Of a stretch of DNA of 64,000 bases, positions 60,703 to 64,000 are shown piece after piece (the first letter of the stretch is position 1; each line of letters begins with the position of its first letter). Both the position numbers and the translations under genes were made by a program. Source of the stretch: an uncultured Paracoccaceae bacterium (lineage in GTDB: Bacteria > Pseudomonadota > Alphaproteobacteria > Rhodobacterales > Rhodobacteraceae). The stretch spans positions 930,001 through 994,000 of the forward strand of contig CANLQO010000001.1 of NCBI GenBank assembly GCA_947493335.1, in the 5' to 3' direction. The notes under the pieces were generated by a model that did no database searches, was not told where the DNA came from, and saw only the letters and a program-made list of their open reading frames with translations.

Positions 60703-61113
60703 TCAGCCGCGCATCCGCGCCTGATAGTTGTTATCTTGCCAATTTGCACGCGCCAGCCACTGTGGTTCGGGCTGGCGTTGGGCAAGGGAGTCGTCAATCT
60801 CAACCTCATCAAAACCGCTGCGGCGCGCCATGGCGTATTGATCGGCAATCACGTGACCGCGTGCGCGCAAACGTCCGGTGAAGCCTGCGCGCCGCAAGAT
60901 CGCGGCCAACGTGAATCCGCGGCCATCGGTGAAGCTCGGGAAGTCGATGCGGATCATCGCGGCACCCGTCATACACGCCAGCTTGGCTGGATCGGTGTCA
61001 GAGGCAAGGTCGATACCCAAAGGCGTGTCATTTGCCGGACAATCATCCAGTGCCACAAATCCGCCTGTCCAGTCATCCCGGGCAAAGCCGGTATCGGTCA
61101 CGATAACAGTCAT
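60703..61113 (-). CDS. DUF934 protein of the sulfite-reduction operon
   Basis: The 136-residue product has the DUF934 pattern: LGIDLASDTDPAKL, IRIDFPSFTDGRGFTLAAILRR and GHVIADQYAMARRSGFDEVEI. The family is found next to cysH/cysI and is thought to help sulfite reduction, perhaps in electron delivery, but its activity is unknown. It lies three bases after cysH. Confidence 0.9.
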   Translation of the reverse strand: MTVIVTDTGFARDDWTGGFVALDDCPANDTPLGIDLASDTDPAKLACMTGAAMIRIDFPSFTDGRGFTLAAILRRAGFTGRLRARGHVIADQYAMARRSGFDEVEIDDSLAQRQPEPQWLARANWQDNNYQARMRG

Positions 61114-61116
61114 GTC

Positions 61117-61866
61117 TTATCCTTCGGCCCGTGCGTGGGGCGTTTGAGCGGTGTTGGCTGGGGTGCGCACCATTTTTCCGTTTTCAAAGTGGATGCCGCA
61201 CTCTTCCTTTGCGCTGTCACGCCAGCGTCCGGCGCGCGGGTCTTCGTGCAGGGACACACGGGTCGTGCATGGCTGGCAGCCGATGGACGGATAACCCTGC
61301 GCGACAAGCGGGTGACGCGGCAGGTTGTGTGCGTCCATGTAAGCGCTCAGTTGCTCTGGTGTCCAAGACGCCAGCGGGTTCACCTTGATCTTGCGCCCCT
61401 CCTTTTCGAACAGCGGAAGCGTCGAGCGGCTGCCCGCCTGATACCGTTTGCGCCCGGTGATCCAGCCGCCGAAGTCGGCCAGCGCTTTTTCGAGTGGCTC
61501 GGTCTTGCGTAGATGGCAGCAAGCATCCGGGTCGTGCAGGTGTAACAGATTTTCGTTGTCACGCTCAAACACCGTGGTGCGGTCAGGGCGGATCACGCGA
61601 ATGTCTGTCAGGCCGAGCGCCTCTGCTACATCCTTTTGATATTGCAGCGTTTCGTCGAACAGCATCTGCGTATCCAGAAAAATGACGGGCACGTCTTTGT
61701 TGATCTGGGCCACCATGTGAAGCAACACGACACTTTCGGCACCAAAGCTGGATACAACAGCGATCTTGCCGATCTCCATATCGTCCAATGCGTGCTTGAG
61801 CACAGTTTGGGCATCTGATTTGCGGTGCAACAGGTTGCGCCGTTCTGCGAGTTCCTTAAGCGGCAT
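61117..61866 (-). CDS. cysH: Adenylyl-sulfate reductase (CysH, APS type)
   Basis: Starting at MPLKELAERRNLLHRKSDAQ gives 249 residues. The cluster ligands Cys116-Cys117 (DACCHLRK) and Cys197/Cys200 (GCQPC) identify a [4Fe-4S] APS reductase rather than the PAPS-only type, and the redox cysteine is Cys223 (EECGIH). SSFGAESVVLLH binds the nucleotide. It reduces APS to sulfite with thioredoxin or glutaredoxin. It overlaps cysI by 11 bases. A hypothetical extension upstream runs through cysI and is not coding. Confidence 0.95.
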   Translation of the reverse strand: MPLKELAERRNLLHRKSDAQTVLKHALDDMEIGKIAVVSSFGAESVVLLHMVAQINKDVPVIFLDTQMLFDETLQYQKDVAEALGLTDIRVIRPDRTTVFERDNENLLHLHDPDACCHLRKTEPLEKALADFGGWITGRKRYQAGSRSTLPLFEKEGRKIKVNPLASWTPEQLSAYMDAHNLPRHPLVAQGYPSIGCQPCTTRVSLHEDPRAGRWRDSAKEECGIHFENGKMVRTPANTAQTPHARAEG

Positions 61867-63526
61867 TTTGGGCCTCTTTTTCAGGGTAAAGGATGGCTTT
61901 GAACGGCTCAGCTCCCAAACGGCGGAACGTCTGGATGAACGTCTCTTCAGGATCTGTGCGCAGGTCGAGGTAGCCCAGAACAAGCCGTTCGATGGCGGGG
62001 ACAATTTCATCATAGGCAAAGCCGGGGCCAGCGCGCTCGCCGATATGTGTGTCCTCGGTTCCGTCACCGCCAAGGGTGATCTGGTAGTTCTCAACGCCGG
62101 CGCGGTCGAGGCCGAGAATGCCGATGTGACCCACGTGGTGGTGTCCACAGGCGTTGATGCAACCCGATATCTTAATCTTGAGCGGGCCGACATCGTGTTC
62201 GACCTTCAACTCGTCAAATCGCGTGGCGATCTGTTGCGCGACCGGAATCGAACGTGCGGTGGCTAGCGCGCAGTAATCCATGCCGGGGCAGGCGATGATG
62301 TCCGAGACAAGCCCGATGTTTGCCGTGGCCAGATCAGCCGCGCGCAGCGCGGCGTAGATCGCGGGGAGGTCCGATTTGTGCACATGGGGCAGGATCACGT
62401 TCTGCTCGTGGCTGATGCGCAGCTCATCATGGCCGTAGTCACGCGCGATCTGTGCCAGCGCGCGCATCTGGTCAGAGGTCGCATCGCCTGGGGTGTTGCC
62501 GTGCTTTTTGATCGACACGGAAACGATGGCGTAGTCATCGTTTTTATGCGCGGTCAGGTTGGTATCGGTCCAGGACCGGAAGGCGGGGTTGGCCAAACGG
62601 GCAGCTTCATAGCCTTCTGTGCCGGCGGTCTTGAACGCCGGTGGAGCGAAGGCATGTTCGATTTGTGCAAGGAGATCCTGATCAAACCCGGTGAAGCCTG
62701 GTTTGATTTGTTCGAAACGTGACTCAACCATGTCGCGAATAGTCTCAAGTCCGTTTTCATGCACGGTGATCTTGATGCGTGCCTTGTACTTGTTGTCGCG
62801 GCGGCCGAGCAGGTTGTAGACGCTGACGATGGCCTCGACGTAGGCAAGAAGATCCGCAACCGGAAGAAAATCGCGGATCACCTTGCCTACCATCGGGGTA
62901 CGGCCAAGCCCGCCGCCCACGATAACTTCAAAGCCGTTTTCGCCGGCATCGTTGCGCACCATGCGAAGCCCAATGTCATGCGCGCGCGTCACAGCGCGAT
63001 CATTGGGAGAGCCGGTCACGGCGATCTTGAACTTGCGCGGCAGGAACTGGAATTCGGGATGATCTGTTGACCACTGACGCAGCAATTCCGCGATGGGGCG
63101 CGGGTCGGCGATCTCATCGGCGGCGGCCCCCGCAAAATGGTCCGCAGTCACGTTGCGGATTGTATTTCCAGAGGTTTGCAGCGCATGCATTTCAACTTCT
63201 GCCAGCGCATCAAGGATGTCAGGCACTTCAGTCAGTTTTGGCCAGTTGTACTGGATGTTTTGACGGGTGGTGAAATGACCATAGCCCTTGTCAAACTTGT
63301 CCGCGATAAAGGCGAGTTGATCCATCTGCGCGGCGTTCAGCGTGCCATAAGGGATCGCCACACGCAGCATGTAGGCGTGAAGTTGCAGATAAAGCCCATT
63401 CATCAGGCGAAGCGGTTTGAATTCGTCTTCCGTCAGGGATCCGTCAATGCGGCGTTGGACCTGAGCGCGGAACTGCTTGTTCCGTTCGGCCACAAATGCG
63501 GCATCAAAGTCGTTATAGCTGTACAT
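61856..63526 (-). CDS. cysI: Assimilatory sulfite reductase hemoprotein subunit
   Basis: The 556-residue nitrite/sulfite reductase family protein carries siroheme and a [4Fe-4S] cluster bound by Cys413, Cys419 (ACPGMDYC), Cys456 and Cys460 (GCINACG). Two ferredoxin-like halves are visible (HFTTRQNIQYNW; HELRISHEQNVILPHV region). It reduces sulfite to sulfide. No CysJ is nearby, so ferredoxin or the DUF934 protein may be the electron link. It lies between DUF2849 and cysH. Confidence 0.94.
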   Translation of the reverse strand: MYSYNDFDAAFVAERNKQFRAQVQRRIDGSLTEDEFKPLRLMNGLYLQLHAYMLRVAIPYGTLNAAQMDQLAFIADKFDKGYGHFTTRQNIQYNWPKLTEVPDILDALAEVEMHALQTSGNTIRNVTADHFAGAAADEIADPRPIAELLRQWSTDHPEFQFLPRKFKIAVTGSPNDRAVTRAHDIGLRMVRNDAGENGFEVIVGGGLGRTPMVGKVIRDFLPVADLLAYVEAIVSVYNLLGRRDNKYKARIKITVHENGLETIRDMVESRFEQIKPGFTGFDQDLLAQIEHAFAPPAFKTAGTEGYEAARLANPAFRSWTDTNLTAHKNDDYAIVSVSIKKHGNTPGDATSDQMRALAQIARDYGHDELRISHEQNVILPHVHKSDLPAIYAALRAADLATANIGLVSDIIACPGMDYCALATARSIPVAQQIATRFDELKVEHDVGPLKIKISGCINACGHHHVGHIGILGLDRAGVENYQITLGGDGTEDTHIGERAGPGFAYDEIVPAIERLVLGYLDLRTDPEETFIQTFRRLGAEPFKAILYPEKEAQNAA

Positions 63527-63529
63527 GGA

Positions 63530-63829
63530 TCAGACCTCTGCCTGTTTGCCGTGGGGATAGTTCGAGGGGCCGCGCGTGCGAAAATCCTCTCGGAAATGAG
63601 TAGGTGCTGGACCATTTTCGGTGGGTTTGGCGTCTGCCAGATATGGGCCTGCGATCTCATCCTGACGCGCGGACGCTTCCAGCAGGCGCAGATCGGCGTG
63701 GGCCTCATCGGTCAATAATTCTGCCTTGGCCATATCGCGGGTCCATGTGTTGTCTTCCGTCAACCAGACGGCGTCGCCTTCAAGCAACGCATTGGCAGTG
63801 ACGACTTTGGGCGTAAAAGTGCGGGGCAT
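63530..63829 (-). CDS. DUF2849 protein of the sulfite-reduction operon
   Basis: The 99-residue small protein begins FTPKVVTANALLEGDAVWL and continues with an aspartate-rich middle and YLADAKP, the DUF2849 layout known from Alphaproteobacteria between siroheme synthase and sulfite reductase. Its activity is unknown. Its ATG shares one base with the cysG stop. Confidence 0.9.
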   Translation of the reverse strand: MPRTFTPKVVTANALLEGDAVWLTEDNTWTRDMAKAELLTDEAHADLRLLEASARQDEIAGPYLADAKPTENGPAPTHFREDFRTRGPSNYPHGKQAEV

Positions 63830-64000
63830 CAGATCGCCTCCTGTTGGGGAAGTTGCACAGCAAGGGCATCGCGCGGTGCGAGGCCAAGAAACGTGATGGC
63901 GGGACCCGTGAGGCGCGCGTTCGTCATGGTCGGCTCAAGCTCGCCCAAGGTCGTCGCGATGATCCGCTGATTGGTGCGGCTGACGTTTTCGATGATCGTC
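63829..64000 (-). CDS. cysG: Siroheme synthase (CysG), C-terminal end
   Basis: Only the last 56 codons are in the window, read from the right edge (ENVSRTNQRIIATTLGELEP, then GPAITFLG). They fit the C-terminal part of the uroporphyrinogen-III methyltransferase domain of CysG. Siroheme is the cofactor of the adjacent sulfite reductase. The stop overlaps the DUF2849 start by one base (TGATG). Confidence 0.82.
   Translation of the reverse strand, partial: TIIENVSRTNQRIIATTLGELEPTMTNARLTGPAITFLGLAPRDALAVQLPQQEAI

Overview
The window is about 60% G+C, gene-dense chromosomal DNA with no rRNA, tRNA, phage, insertion sequence or CRISPR. Gene content points to a marine member of the Rhodobacteraceae (Roseobacter group, Alphaproteobacteria): a form II aerobic CO-dehydrogenase-type gene set, a VPLPA-CTERM surface protein, an Entner-Doudoroff edd-eda pair, an RSP_2648-type PIN protein beside an RlmI-like methyltransferase, a DUF2927 lipoprotein, and a sulfite-reductase operon carrying DUF2849 and DUF934. 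Genus cannot be fixed from the sequence alone.

Layout. 1-6.3 kb: 3' end of glnE, a small partner gene, eda-edd with a LacI-type palindrome upstream, an rRNA methyltransferase plus PIN protein, a probably 5'-truncated ORF and an M48 protease. 6.3-11.8 kb: minus-strand run with a creatinase-like M24 protein, a MOSC protein, DedA, a small membrane protein, a VWA (COG3825-type) protein, a 56-residue membrane protein and a DUF2927 lipoprotein. 12.1-15.9 kb: small-molecule/stress cassette (DoxX-like, SnoaL-like, DUF4386, MDR oxidoreductase) divergent from a LysR regulator. 15.9-24.3 kb: A-type Fe-S carrier, dGTPase, Na+/H+ antiporter, the surE-pcm-nlpD block, an SDR, a PulC-like fragment and arsC.

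24.7-41.8 kb: housekeeping backbone purF-cvpA-radA-pqiA-like-alr-dnaB-pyrE-pyrC on the minus strand. It is interrupted by a VPLPA-CTERM gene behind a CtrA-like site and, between alr and dnaB, by accessory genes (a membrane coiled-coil protein translationally coupled to a ClpP-like protease homologue, a sterol desaturase, an aldo/keto reductase and a MerR regulator).

41.9-53.5 kb: glutaryl-CoA-type dehydrogenase, then the split cox region: coxD-coxE-coxF-molybdopterin-binding protein, an opposite-strand ArsR/SRPBCC/SRPBCC/DUF1761 island, and coxS-coxL-coxM with the AYRGAGR active-site loop of form II enzymes. An 18-bp perfect palindrome lies just upstream of coxS and strong hairpins separate the cistrons. 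53.5-59.8 kb: PhyH dioxygenase with a divergent LacI regulator, an orphan histidine kinase, infC with an apparent AUA start codon, and a membrane-anchored, lysine/arginine-free, alanine- and acid-rich repeat protein. 59.8-64 kb: ferredoxin-NADP reductase and the assimilatory sulfate-reduction operon cysG-DUF2849-cysI-cysH-DUF934.

The observations most worth following are the infC AUA start, the LEA-like repeat protein, the CtrA-type site ahead of the VPLPA-CTERM gene, two families of structured intergenic repeats (one with stem changes that preserve pairing), the coxS operator with the coxL-coxM hairpins, and the membrane coiled-coil/ClpP-like pair. No complete undescribed defence or biosynthetic system is evident.
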